Below are positions 1-12,134 of a stretch of DNA of 64,000 nucleotides, in pieces. The stretch comes from Mimachlamys varia (Eukaryota > Mollusca > Bivalvia > Pectinida > Pectinidae), in the NCBI GenBank assembly GCA_947623455.1, contig OX392529.1, positions 8,308,001-8,372,000 on the forward strand, written 5' to 3'. How positions within the stretch are numbered: position 1 is the first letter of the stretch; every line of letters begins with the position of its first letter. The translations under genes were made by a program, and so were the position numbers. Under the pieces are notes generated by a model. The model made no database searches. It had not been told where the DNA came from and was given only the letters and a program-made list of their open reading frames with translations.

Positions 1-84
1 ATTGATTCGATGTCCTAGCACATGTATGTCATGGTTATTAACTGACACTGTTACTTAAAGTTGATCTTCACCCAAACATATATT

Positions 85-497
85 TATATTTACATTTGCT
101 CCGCATTTTTCCATTGACACAATGCTAAGAGGCAGTTGCCACCATACGCCTATAACACCCAGTGCCTCAGCATATAACAGCATTTGCTATTGTGACGTCA
201 TAAATCTCCATTGTGAAGTTATAAATTTTTATTATGGTCTTAGGTTGATTTGCTGATCAAAATCGGTTCGAAACAACTAATTAAGGTCAATCATTAAATC
301 AAAATGTAAATATAAGTAATGAGCGTTTCAGTAAAAATTATTACAGTCCTATAACACACATTAATGCTGACAAACTTACATAAATCCCTAACGGGCTTTT
401 TTTAAAGTTTATAATCAATAACAATGTTAAAGGCGTATGGCAGCAACTGCCTCTTAGCATTGTGTCAATGGAAAATTGTAGAGCAAATGTAAATATA
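85..497. mobile_element. MITE with ~70-bp terminal inverted repeats
   Basis: The first ~70 bp (from TATTTACATTTGCT, through the motif TTGACACAATGCTAAGAGGC) reappear in reverse complement at 428-497 with only a few mismatches. TA dinucleotides flank the inverted repeats, as expected for Tc1/mariner-type insertion. The ~270-bp interior has no coding potential. A 16-bp piece of the interior around TGACGTCA (185-200) recurs inverted at 5299-5314, so a fragment of a relative may lie there. It is non-autonomous; the superfamily is inferred only from the TA flanks. Confidence 0.75.
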
Positions 498-609
498 GCT
501 TAACTAATGCTCTAAATACCTCACTCCATGTGCAAGCATAATAACTGTAAAAATACATGGGTCCCTCTGCACATGTGGTTCTCAACATTAGCACAGGACA
601 GCAATACTT

Positions 610-825
610 CTGTACTTCGCACCCTACTACATTGAGACCACTAGCGGATCCAGAGAGAGGTGGGGGGAGGGTCCTTGGGGGTAAGGACACCCCCCTCCTT
701 TCGGCGGAGGAAAAATTTTATTGCCTTAAAAATGGAAGTTTTTCCGTTGTGTCATTGAAAACGCGTCAGCTGGACCCCCTCCTTTTGAAAATCCTGCATT
801 CGCGGCTGGAGACCACTGTGTAATG
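610..825. repeat. Probable transposon fragment with G/C-rich hairpin
   Basis: The segment contains CTAGCGGATCCAGAGAG followed by a G-rich/C-rich hairpin (about 661-700, stem GTCCTT/AAGGAC with outer G-run/C-run pairing). Its composition is unlike the AT-rich flanks. A GGATCCAGAG-type start followed by a G-run resembles ends of invertebrate DNA elements, but no second terminus or target duplication could be paired. The open frame at 557-823 has no recognisable domain. The 826-1082 stretch after it shows nothing notable. Confidence 0.3.
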
Positions 826-1082
826 ATCAAATATGTTAAAGTGCTAACTACATAAAAAGTTACCACGTTTTTAAAGAAGCTAGATAATCAACCGGCACTT
901 TTACTGTCATTTGATAGTCCTCGCTGTGTGTTATTGTGACACAAAGGAATGGCCGTAACTAGCCTCCCGCCAGCAATATACAATGTAGGTATAAATCCTT
1001 CAGTTCGAGACGGCATGTAGGCTGTTACGTGTGCGGAAAGGTATGTTAGGACAATTAATCTGTATCTATCTGTATTCAAATT

Positions 1083-3557
1083 TCCAGAGAACAGTACAAA
1101 TAGAATATACATAATGCTTTGAACGTGAAGTACAAACAGAATATACATTATACTTTGTACGTGAAGTACAAATAGAATATACATAATACTTTGTACATGA
1201 AGTACAATCAGAATATACGTCATACTTTGTACGTGTAGTACAAATAGAATATACATAATACTTTGTACATGTAGTAAAAACAGAATATACATTATACATG
1301 TACTTTGTACGTGTAGTACGAATAGAATAACATTATACTTTGTGCGTGTAGTACAAACAAAATATACATTATACTTTGTACGTGAAGTACAAATAGAATA
1401 TACATAATACTTTGTACATGAAGTACAATCAGAATATACATACTACTTAATACATGTAGTACAAACAGAATATACATTCTACTTTGTACGTGAAGTACAA
1501 ATATTATATACATTATACTTTTTACGTGGAGTACAAATAGAATAACATTATACTTTGAACGTGAAGTACAAATAGAATATACATTATACTTTGAACGTGA
1601 AGTACATACAGAATATACATTATACTTTGTACGTGTAGTACAAACAGAATATACATTATACTTTGTGCGTGTAGTACAAACAAAATATACATTATACTTT
1701 GTACGTGAAGTACAAATAGAATATACATAATACTTTGTACATGAAGTACAATCAGAATATACATCATACTTTGTACGTAAAGTACAAACAGAATATATAT
1801 TTTATTTTGTACATGAAGTACAATCAGAATATACATTATACTTTGTACGTGTAGTACGAATAGAATAACATTATACTTTGTACATGAAGTACTATCAGAA
1901 TATACATTATACTTTGAACATGTAGTACAAACAGAATATACATAATAATTTTTACGTGAAGTACAAACAGAATATACATTATACTTTGTACATGTAGTAC
2001 AAACAGAATATACATAATAATTTTTACGTGAAGTACAAACAGAATATACATTATACTTTGTATATGTAGTACAACGAGAACATACATTATTATTTGAACC
2101 TGAAGTACAAATAGAATATACATAATACTTTTTGCGTGTAGTACATACAGAATATACATCATACTTTGAACGTGCAGTACATACAATACGTGTAGTACAA
2201 ACAGAATATACATTATACTTTGTACATGTAGTACAAACAGAATATACATTCTACTTTGTACGTGTAGTACAAATAGAATATACATTATACTGTGTACATG
2301 TAGTACAAATAGAATATACATTATACTTTGTACGTGTAGTACAAACAAAATATACATTACACTCTGTACGTGTAGTACAAATAGAATATACATTATACTT
2401 TGAACGTGAAGTACAAATAGAATATACATTATACTTTGTACGTGTAGTACAAACAGAATATACATTATACATGTACTTTGTACGTGTAGTACGAATAGAA
2501 TAACATTATACTTTGTACGTGAAGTACAAATAGAATATACATAATACTTTGTACATGAAGTACAATCAGAATATACATAATAATTTTTACCTGAAGTACA
2601 AACAGAATATACATTATACTTTGTATATGTAGTACAAAGAGAATATACATTATTTTTTGAACCTGAAGTACAAATAGAATATACATAATACTTTTTGCGT
2701 GTAATACATACAGAATATACATTATACTTTGAACGTGAAGTACAAATAGAATATACATTATACTTTGAACGTGAAGTACATACAGAATATACATTATACT
2801 TTGTACGTGTAGTACAAACAGAATATACATTATACTTTGTGCGTGTAGTACAATCAAAATATACATTATACTTTGTGCGTGAAGTACAAATAGAATATAC
2901 ATAATACTTTGTACGTGTAGCACATACAGAATATACATTATACTTTGTACGTGTAGTACATACAGAATATACATGAATATACATTATACATGTACTTTGT
3001 ACGTGTAGTACGAATAGAATAACATTATACTTTGTACATGAAGTACTATCAGAATATACATCATACTTTGTACGTGAAGTACAATCAGAATATACATTAT
3101 ACTTTGTACGTGAAGTACAAATAGAATATACATACTACTTTGTACATGTAGTACAAACAGAATATACATTCTACTTTGTACGTGTAGTACAAATAGAATA
3201 TACATTATATTGTGTACATGTAGTACAAATAGAATATACATTATACTTTGTACGTGTAGTACAAACAAAATATACATTACACTCTGTACGTGTAGTACAA
3301 ATAGAATATACATTATACTCTGTACATGTATTACAAATAGAAAATACATTATACTTTTTACGTGAAGTACAAACAGAATATACATTATACTTTGTATATG
3401 TAGTACAAAGAGAATATACATTATACTTTGAACGTGAAGTACAAATAGAATATACATTATACTTTGAACGTGTAGTACATACAGAATATACATGAATATA
3501 CATTATACTTTGTACGTGAAGTACAATCAGAATATACATGATACTTTGTACGTGTAA
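1083..3557. repeat. 36-bp satellite array (~69 copies)
   Basis: Near-identical units recur every 36 bp (for example starts at 1141, 1177 and 1213). Each unit carries a short inverted repeat TTTGTAC-(5 nt)-GTACAAA. Because 36 is divisible by 3, both strands stay open for long stretches and yield a 12-residue periodic pseudo-protein, which is an artefact. A shortened unit containing GAATAACATTAT recurs near 1321, 1857, 2492 and 3013, marking a higher-order period of roughly 0.5-0.6 kb. Confidence 0.95.
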
Positions 3558-3764
3558 TGGACTTGTTAACAGAGGGTCAGTTTCCGTATAAATAATGTTT
3601 TAACGAGAATCTACCACACATACACATCAGTCTCAGTGTTTACAGTGTAAGTAATGGGGCTTTATACGTTTATATTAATATTTATGTTTATGACATGACG
3701 ATACAGTAATATAGGTTCCAGTTTGTACAATACGGTTACATGTACTAAGTAATATTTGCATTTT

Positions 3765-4600
3765 ACGTTTTATGTATAGCCCCTGTTTTGTATTTTATAC
3801 ACAGTGTGTTATTTTACGTTTTATTTATACCCCATGCGTTGTATTTTATACACAGTGTGTTATTTCACGTTTTATTTATACCCCATGCGTTGTATTTTAT
3901 ACACAGTGTGTTATTTCACTTTTTATTTATACCCCATGCATTGTATTTTATACACAGTGTGTTATTTCACGTTTTATTTATAGCCCGTGCGTTGTACTTT
4001 ATACACAGTGTGTTATTTCACGTTTTATTTATAGCCCGTGCGTTGTATTTTACACGCGGTTTGCTATTTGACGTTTTAATTATAGCCCGTGTGCTGTATT
4101 TTATACGCGGTGTATTATTTCACGTTTTATTTATAGCCCGTGTGCTGTATTTTATACGCGGTGTGTTATTTCACGTTCTATTCATAGCCCGTGTGCTGTA
4201 TTTTATACAGTGTGTTATTTCACATTTTATTTTTAGCCATTGCGTTGTATTTTATGCGCAGTGTGTTATTTATATCCTATGTGTTGTATTTTATACGCGG
4301 TGTGCTATTCAACGTTTTATGTATAGCCCGTGTGCTGTATTTTATACGCGGTGTGTTATTTCACGTTTTATTTATAGCCCGTGTGTTGTATTTTATACGC
4401 GGTTTACTATTTGACGTTTTATTTATAGCCCGTGTGTTGTATTTTATACGCGGTGTGTTATTTCACGTTTTATTTATAGCCCGTGTGTTGTATTTTATAC
4501 GCGGTGCGTTATTTCACGTTTTATTTATAGCCCGTGTGTTGTATTTTATACGCGGTGTGTTATCTTACGTTTTTTTGATAGCCCGTGTATTGTACATGTA
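3765..4600. repeat. 51-bp minisatellite (~16 copies)
   Basis: Units built on TTTATAGCCCGTG and TATTTTATACGCGGTGTG repeat every 51 bp (starts at 4322, 4373 and 4424). There is a gradient of variants from left (TACACAGTGTG) to right (TACGCGGTGTG). The open frames through it result from 51 being a multiple of 3. Confidence 0.93.
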
Positions 4601-5448
4601 ATTTGTGTGATAATATTATGTATGAATTCTGTATGCACTATATGACACTGTAACCAAGAGTACAAGGTGAGGGCGTTGCTTCACTCGGCCGACAGCTGAC
4701 ACCTGTTAATGGTCGACCTGTCCGGAGATCGTCACTTCTACGTCTCCTTTTAGGTCGATATCGTTGTAAAAAGTTAATTGTTTACTTATGGCTTCATCAA
4801 TGAATTATAGTCATGTGGAAAGTCTTTGAATAACAGCTTTTATCAATCAGCATTTTAATTTTTTTGATCAAATATTCAACATTTTCCTAACATAAAAAGA
4901 ATTTGAAAACCATATTACTTATCTCTTTAAACTATGTTTTTTGTTTCTAACGTAAATATGCTAATCAGCCATGTTGAGATTTAACGTGTCAAATGCCAGG
5001 ATATAATCTACAGGCAGAAGTGGCTACACAAAGTTATGAATTCCAAGTAACCTCATATACACCAAATCTGTATGAATGATTATATGTGCCACTCGCATAC
5101 ATGTCCGAGTCACATGCCATGCCATTATTCAGCTAGTTTTATAATCGCGGGGGTGGTCGTCGGTGAGATGTCAATGTGAGATTTTTTCCGTGTACGAACA
5201 GGACGTGCCTCCCATTTTGGTAGGTATTTACGTTAATATGAACAGGCGTTTAAAGTATACAATTTTGCACATACTTACGTTTGTTCCCTAACGATAAAAT
5301 GACGTCACAATAGCAATGACGTATAGGCCTTTTTCCATAAGGGAGACATTTATGGTTCTAGAGAATACATATATAGCTATCATAGATACAATTCCTCATG
5401 CACGTCTGTCGTTATACTCAGAGGAATACAAAATAACGGGTCGGTATA
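4601..5448. other. Gene-free spacer
   Basis: Unique AT-rich sequence with no supported ORF or splice-consistent exon. It contains one perfect CRE-like palindrome TGACGTCA (5300-5307) within a 16-bp inverted match to the MITE at 85-497. Confidence 0.6.
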
Positions 5449-6625
5449 CCTGTCTGACCCATAGGTCAAATAAACACCTGTCTGACCTATAGGTCAAATA
5501 AACACCTGTCTGACCCATAGGTCAAATAAACACCTGTCTGACCCATAGGTCAAATAAACACCTGTCTGACCTATAGGTCAAATAAACACCTGTCTAACCC
5601 ATAGGTCAAATAAACACCTGTCTGACCCATAGGTCAAATAAACACCTGTCTGACCTATAGGTCAAATAAACACCTGTCTGACCCATAGGTCAAATAAACA
5701 CCTGTCTGACCCATAGGTCAAATAAACACCTGTCTGACCCATAGGTCAAATAAACACCTGTCTGACCCATAGGTCAAATAAACACCTGTCTGACCCATAG
5801 GTCAAATAAACACCTGTCTGACCCATAGGTCAAATAAACACCTGTCTGACCCATAGGTCAAATAAACACCTGTCTAACCCATAGGTCAAATAAACACCTG
5901 TCTGACCCATAGGTCAAATAAACACCTGTCTGACCCAAAGCTCAAATAAACACCTGTCTGACCCATAGGTCAAATAAACACCTGTCTAACCCATAGGTCA
6001 AATAAACACCTGTCTGACCCATAGGTCAAATAAACACCTGTCTGACCCATAGGTCAAATAAACACCTGTCTGACCCATAGGTCAAATAAACACCTGTCTG
6101 ACCCATAGGTCAAATAAACACCTGTCTGACCCATAGGTCAAATAAACACCTGTCTGACCCATAGGTCAAATAAACACCTGTCTGACCCATAGGTCGAATA
6201 AACACCTGTCTGACCCATAGGTCGAATAAACACCTGTCTGACCTATAGGTCAAATAAACACCTGTCTGGCCCATAGGTCAAATAAACACCTAGCAAACTC
6301 ATAGCTCAAATAAACACCTGTCAAACACATTGGTCAAATAAACACCTGTCTAACCCAAAGCTCAAATAAACACCTGTCTAACCCAAAGCTCAAATAAACA
6401 CCTGTCTGACCTATAGGTCAAATACACACCTGACTGACCTATAGGTTAAATAAACACCTGTCTGACCTATAGGTCAAATAAACACCTGTCTCACCTATAG
6501 GTCAAATAAACACCTGTCTGACCCATAGGTTAAATTAACACCTGTCTTACCTATAGGAAAAATAAACACCTGTCTGACCTATAGGTCAAATAAACACCTG
6601 CCTGACCTATAGGTCCAATAAACGG
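5449..6625. repeat. 28-bp minisatellite, array 1 (~42 copies)
   Basis: Units follow CACCTGTCTGACC(C/T)ATAGGTCAAATAAA with 28-bp spacing. Where the variable base is T, the unit contains the perfect 14-bp palindrome TGACCTATAGGTCA. Divergence rises toward the right edge. The same family resumes at 8421. Confidence 0.95.
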
Positions 6626-7149
6626 CTGATTCCCTGAACACATACATTTTAAAAACAAGTTTTAGGGAACATGTTGTTACAATGATTATAGTCTATTTCG
6701 TTAATGTTAGTTTGATTTACCTGTATTTTACCTGTGTTTTTTACCTGTGTTTTTCACTGGTACATATGACAGAAATTTAGCTAAACACAGTAAGTTAAGA
6801 CTTTTTAAAAAAATAAAAAATGAATTTGAAGAAACACATACATTTTTTGTGATTAATTCCAAAACCATTTTTAATGGAGATAGAACACTGATTTTTTTGT
6901 TTGGGGATAGTATAAGAAAAAAGGTAAAACTTTTTCACTCAAATGTAAATTCAGTTATAATTAGAATGGTAATCTATTAGCTTGCTTTAAGGTCAAACCG
7001 AAAAGGTGACCCAATCGCGCCAGATATTTTCATATTACTCATAGAAATATTAGCAATATGGTAAAGAAATAATAGAAATATAACGGGTATGCATATATCT
7101 GAAAAATCATTGAATCAAATCTATTTTTTCAATTTTCAGGCTTGAATAT
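6626..7149. other. AT-rich spacer without supported gene
   Basis: Very AT-rich. A 77-codon open frame at 6747-6980 has no recognisable family. It lies just upstream of a LINE fossil and may be a decayed part of it. Confidence 0.4.
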
Positions 7150-7875
7150 AAACACAAATTCATGAAATTCCTAAACTAGACTTTGATAAAAATCGTATTT
7201 TGCTTAAATCTCTGATAAAGACGTGGAATAGAAGAATTTTAATTCCTATTATCAAAGTTCACATTATCAAATTTCTTCAAATTAAAAAAAAGATATCTTT
7301 GGTCAAATGTGATTAAATCTTTGGAGAGGTTGACTAATTCTGATGTTAATAAAAAGAAAACGTTCACTTCTGAAAATCCCTTTATCAAGATTGACACTCT
7401 AAAGTTGCAAGATATTTAAAAATACTAGTCCCCTCTCACATACTCTATATCGCTATTCGTCTTCTTTTTCTCTTAAAAAAGGAAATCAAATATTTTCAAG
7501 GTATTGTTTAATAATAGGATGAATAATATTTTATGACAGTTTCCATGTTACAGAACTTCTTCTTTTCATTCCTTTAAACATATAATTGATAATGGAAAAG
7601 GCAAAAGTAATAAAAGACATGTATATAATTCCCTCAAAATAATAAAGAAATCTCAACAGGTAGGTAAAAGTGGACTGAGCATTTTGACTTTGATGAATCT
7701 GCTTGGGGGAGTTTTTTCTTTATCTTTCAAAATCACAAATAATTCAAAACTGAAGTGGTTTCAATTTAGACTTCTCATAATATTTTGGCAACCAATTCAT
7801 ATTTATTTAAGGCAAACCTACATGTAGTTACAAGCAGCCTATTGCGTTTTAGAGAAACAATTGCTGTATAATGTA
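7150..7875 (+). pseudogene. Degenerate LINE (non-LTR retrotransposon) 3' ORF fossil
   Basis: Translating the plus strand piecewise gives fragments typical of the region after the reverse transcriptase domain of invertebrate LINEs. Around 7205-7265 it reads KTWNRRILIPIIKVHIIKF, matching the family pattern W-K-R-N-L-T-P-x-G-K-x-x-V-I-K-S-L. Around 7735-7790 it reads ITNNSKLKWFQFRLL, matching the K-W-F-Q-x-R-L-L-H-R-I-L pattern. These lie in different frames with intervening stops, so the copy is dead. The catalytic core of the reverse transcriptase was not recognised. The clade is undetermined. Confidence 0.55.
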
Positions 7876-8420
7876 GGAATGTCAACTAGTTCAAATATTT
7901 ACTTCAAAGTTTTGAAAGACTTTAATTCTGTTCACAGTCTACAAAGATTAATTTATGTTTTGAACATGGTCTCAGAAATGTGATTATAGTAAAATTGATA
8001 ATGAATTATTGTAAATAATAAGAATAATCATAAAACATTTACAAATTAACTAGGTGTTCATAAAACTCTCTCAGATTAAGTGCACTAGTTAAATCACAGA
8101 CTTAGATAGCAATCTAATCCAATTCCGTGGTTAAATTAATTAAAGATCCCCATTAACATAAAAATGTATTAAACACATTTTGATAATAAAAAGCATTTAG
8201 TACATGTAGTATTAAATACTGAATTTGGTATTATTATCTTAGTTTTCTTTCATGAAGTTTCAATAGTTTCAGTAGTAACCTATATAGTTGATGTGTCTCA
8301 AGTAAATAGCACAGGTAGATTTACAGGTGAAATATCTCGGTTAAATATGATATAGACTATAATTACCCTCCCTTTGATGTTCTACCTATTGTCCTAAACA
8401 TGTATGCGTTCGGGGAACAC
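7876..8420. other. AT-rich spacer
   Basis: No supported ORF, exon or structured repeat. It separates the LINE fossil from the second 28-bp array. Confidence 0.5.
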
Positions 8421-9238
8421 ACCCAATAAACACCCGTCTGACACATACATTGTAGGTCAAAAAAGGCCTGTCTGACCCATAGGTTAAATAAACACCTGTC
8501 TGACCAATAGCTCAAATAAACACTTGTCTAACCCACACACCTGTCTGACCCATAGCTCAAATGAACACATGTCTAACCCATTTGTCAAATAAACACCTGT
8601 CTAACCCATTGGTCAAATAAACACCTGTCTGACCCAAAGCTCAAATAAACACCTGTCTGACCAATAGTTCAAATACACACATGTCTGACCCATAGGTCAA
8701 ATAAACACCTGTCTGACCCATATGTTAAATAAACACCTGTCTGACCTATAGGTCAAATAAACACCTGTCTGACCCATAGGTCAAATAAACACCTGTCTGA
8801 CCCATAGGATAAATAAAACCTGTCTGACCCATAGGATAAATAAACACCTGTCTGACCCATAGGGCCAATTAACACCTGTCTGACCCATAGGTCAAATAAA
8901 CACCTGTCTGACCCATAGGATAAATAAGCACCTGTCTAACCCATAGGTCAAATAAACACCTGTCAAACACATTGGTCAAATAAACACCTGTCTAACCCAT
9001 AGGTCAAATAAACACCTGTCTGACCCATAGGTCAAATAAACAACTGTCTGACCCATAGGTCAAATAATCACCTGTCTGACCCATAGGTTAAATAAACACC
9101 TGTCTTACCTATAGGTCAAATAAACACCCGTCTGACCTTTTGGTCAAATAAACACCTGTCAAACCCATTGGTCAAAAAAAACTTGTCTGACTCAAAGTTT
9201 GAATAGAAACACCTGTCTAATTCAAATATCAACCTGTA
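8421..9238. repeat. 28-bp minisatellite, array 2 (~29 copies)
   Basis: Same unit as the array at 5449-6625 (CACCTGTCTGACCCATAGG core), in the same orientation but more diverged and with shortened units. The two arrays flank about 1.8 kb of AT-rich DNA holding a LINE fossil, which suggests one ancestral array split by insertion or dispersed by duplication. Confidence 0.92.
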
Positions 9239-9532
9239 TGTCGAGACCTACAGCAATTCCTAACTTCAGAAATGATTTCTCGTTAATACAATGAAAAAAA
9301 AAATTATTATGACACCATACAAACACAGTGAAAATTATCCAATTAATAAATTAAGTGAATTACGCGAACGAAGATGGTTCAGTATTTCTCATACGACTTT
9401 CAACAGAAATATAAAACCGCATACACAGACTTAGCTGTGATGACGTAGCTCTACACGACGAGACGATTTTTAAATTGCGTCGTTAGAGCTAGGAAGCGAC
9501 CCCATGCTCATTTCACCTCATGTGAGCATAAT

Positions 9533-9920
9533 ATTTGCAAAATACAATCTGATTAAAATACAGATCCTTATTATTACGGGTTTCTCGCTATTTTAGTCTG
9601 GTCTAACGACAAATGTAGAAACAAATCGAAATTAGCTTTTCGCTTTCAGAATCGTGTCAGCAGCGATTCGATTGGTGAATACAAAGGTCATCTGCACATG
9701 ACCACAGTTGCTTGAGTTTCTGTCAGTTTATGAATTTTTTTATATAAATCTGGAGCCGCGGCCGTAATGGGAGGCTAATTTCACGCATATATATTTATTA
9801 TTTACTGACAGAAACTCAAGCAACTGTGACATGACCTTCTAGTGGTCGCTGTCAGATCCTACACACGATAGTAATAGCGAGGATCTGTATTTTAATCAGA
9901 TTGGGCAAAATAATACAGGA
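9533..9920. mobile_element. Foldback / inverted-repeat element
   Basis: Two segments are inverted copies. CAATCTGATTAAAATACAG near 9545 pairs with its complement near 9890-9910. CAGTTGCTTGAGTTTCTGTC (9703-9724) pairs with GACAGAAACTCAAGCAACTG (9806-9826). The pairing arms are about 120-200 bp with a short central loop. There is no coding capacity, and no target duplication was resolved. Confidence 0.6.
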
Positions 9921-11429
9921 TTGCTGAAGCATGATAATTTTTTTCACAAAATTAGCAGAACCCCAAAAGTCCTTCTTGACAAACACAAGAAACTACCACC
10001 ATGACAGTTCATATGTGATGTTATCTCATATCTCGTTTTTATATATGGCCTGCATGGCCAAATATGGAAATGCTACGGCTTACTATGACTTCCTTATTTG
10101 GTCCGCACGCGTGCACCCATTCACAAATTTAGAGGAGCTCGTCAGAACAGAAACCAAGAAATTTACTGTAGTCTTAATCATGGCTGCCGCTACTCATTCC
10201 AGTTTATGCTTCGTTACGTAAACCTGATATTTAACGAAATTTTATGTGGATTTTAATAACAAATTAACACAGGTAGGAGATTGACAGAAATGGTTTATAA
10301 TTTAAGTATATTTATCAATGAGAACTAATCGGCCAATAAGTGATGCAAACATCGCCCCGATGTGAATCACACCTGGCTTGCTCCATTACGAGGCACGGGA
10401 CCGATTTAATACCCGGCCGGGCAGAGTCATAGGAGGCCGGGTATTAATATTAGTACTAACACAGACTGGACTGTTGTTTGCTGCCGAACGTGTCAAACGT
10501 CAGTGAAGGGTTGTTCATTTTAAACGTTTCGCTTATGTATATTATACAAATACAGACTTTGGTTGAGGGCAATCCTTCGGCATCAGTGAGAATTGCCAAG
10601 GTCAGGTGCGTAAAACAAAGGATTGTCCGAAACTGAAGTCTGCATTTGCTTTATTCCACGATTTAAAGAAAAACAGACAAAAATTTAAAACGTTTACTCT
10701 ATAACAACGAAAATTAGTGTAAAGAATAAAGCATATGTGTAATATTGTACTTTAATTATAATATTTGAAAAAAATATATACGTGTGTAATACCGGCATTG
10801 GATTAGCCTTAGACATATTCAATGTTTCCGTCATGTTCTGAGTTGTGCCTGAACTACAGGACAATATAAGAAAAAGTATTCTAGAGATATAATTAAGTTA
10901 ATCATAATGAAGACCACTTCTTATCTTGTCATTGCAAATTGCACTAGATATCAACAGAATGTAATTTAGGAGTTCCCCAATTATCTAACGAATCATGTTA
11001 GTTGGTTTGTAGGTTACATGTCTTACGTTGCGAGTGTAATGAGTTACCTCCCTTTATAGATAGCAACGCTTATAAGTTTGAAGATAGAGTTGGCGCCCTT
11101 TTGTTTCGCTTTAGGTGCCCGCCATCGATTCCTGCAGAAGGCTACACCGTTATCATTTTGGAGTTGTCTTCTATTTGTTAACATTCCACGGACTAAGCGG
11201 AACGTTATATTAACTTCTCGGTGTCGTCATGAAGTATTTCCAAGGGAATAATCAATGTCATGTGATCTAATTTGGATCACCGAATAACATACCAATTATA
11301 TAATAAATAACTTTAATGTTGATTTCAATATATCGATCGCAATAGCGTTTTGTTTGACAACATATTTGTCAAAATGTAAGCTATTTCTATAAGCAAGATT
11401 TTAAAATTAATCAGAAAAATAGCACTTAC
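9921..11429. other. Spacer or chitinase intron; hairpin at 10407-10446
   Basis: No convincing exon was found on either strand. The 96-codon frame at 9931-10221 lacks domain features and conserved neighbours. One strong hairpin is present: TAATACCCGGCC (10407-10418) pairs perfectly with GGCCGGGTATTA (10435-10446). The region would be intronic or 3' to the minus-strand chitinase exon. Confidence 0.4.
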
Positions 11430-11622
11430 AAGCCTTTCTTCCATGGAACTGTCTCGTCGTTCCACTCCTGTGGCACTATACGGTTCCCTGAGAGTTTTGC
11501 GAACGCATACACCACGTGCGTACACAGAAAGGGGTCTATATCCTTCGGCAGGAACTTGCCGACGCCCTCGCGGTACTGGGACCAGTTGGTGTAGTAACAG
11601 ACCTTTTTATAAGGCACGTGGT
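11430..11622 (-). CDS. Chitinase-like (GH18) exon, partial gene
   Basis: The minus strand encodes 63 full codons starting [19 protein letters not shown] and continuing through [19 protein letters not shown] to [13 protein letters not shown]. This matches the N-terminal beta-1/loop region of family 18 chitinases and chitotriosidase-like proteins, which hydrolyse or bind chitin, usually after secretion. Borders are good splice sites: acceptor TTATGCAG before base 11622 and donor GTAAGTGC after base 11430. The exon is 193 bp (2 + 63 codons + 2). The catalytic DGxDxDWE segment should be in the next exon, to the left, but none was found down to position 1. The gene may continue beyond the window across a repeat-filled intron, or this may be an orphan exon. 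A possible start exon lies at 16296-16320. Family assignment is secure; completeness and activity are unknown. Confidence 0.85.
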
Positions 11623-11678
11623 CTGCATAAGCAGCATATATTAAATAAAATGTCACTGAAAAACGAAGAGAAAAATAA

Positions 11679-11834
11679 TAAGGTGATGTTGGTTATTGTC
11701 AATAGTGATTGAAATTTCACCAGTAAATGATAAGGTGATGTTCGTTATTGTCAATAATGACTGAAATTTCACCTGTAAATGATAAGGTAATTTTAGTTAT
11801 TGTCAATAGTGACTGAAATTTCACCAGTAAACGT
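11679..11834. repeat. 52-bp tandem triplication
   Basis: Three copies of a unit with AAGGTGATGTT, GTTATTGTCAATA and GAAATTTCACC start near 11681, 11733 and 11785 (52-bp spacing). It lies directly 5' of the chitinase-like exon, within the presumed intron. Confidence 0.9.
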
Positions 11835-12134
11835 AAAATATCGCCTGGCACTCTTTACTGGAGTTTAAAATAAAAGATTGATGCCCTACAAAATTGATTG
11901 ACTGACATTATACTGTGTTTATCTATATCCAATATCTTACATTGTACAAGATGTTTAACACATATTTCACATCGCATACAGCGGGAGGCCGTCCTTATGT
12001 CACCTTAGCCGTTAATATGAAAAAAGGAAACGCAACCAAAGTTGTGTAAAGCTAAAATAATGAATGCCCAATGACAATGTTTTCTATGAACGTCAAAATG
12101 TTAACAGATAGTGCTTGAATATAGCGGCACTTTG

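Noticed and set aside
1836..2984. A 382-codon open frame and many similar frames in the 36-bp array
   Set aside because: They are 12-residue periodic translations of a 36-bp unit, open on both strands, with no start context, splice sites or family.
5449..6625. CRISPR array (28-bp repeats)
   Set aside because: Repeats are head to tail with no unique spacers, and the surroundings are eukaryotic.
9931..10221. 96-codon plus-strand ORF
   Set aside because: No domain, codon pattern or splice context; it starts next to a foldback element in AT-rich DNA.
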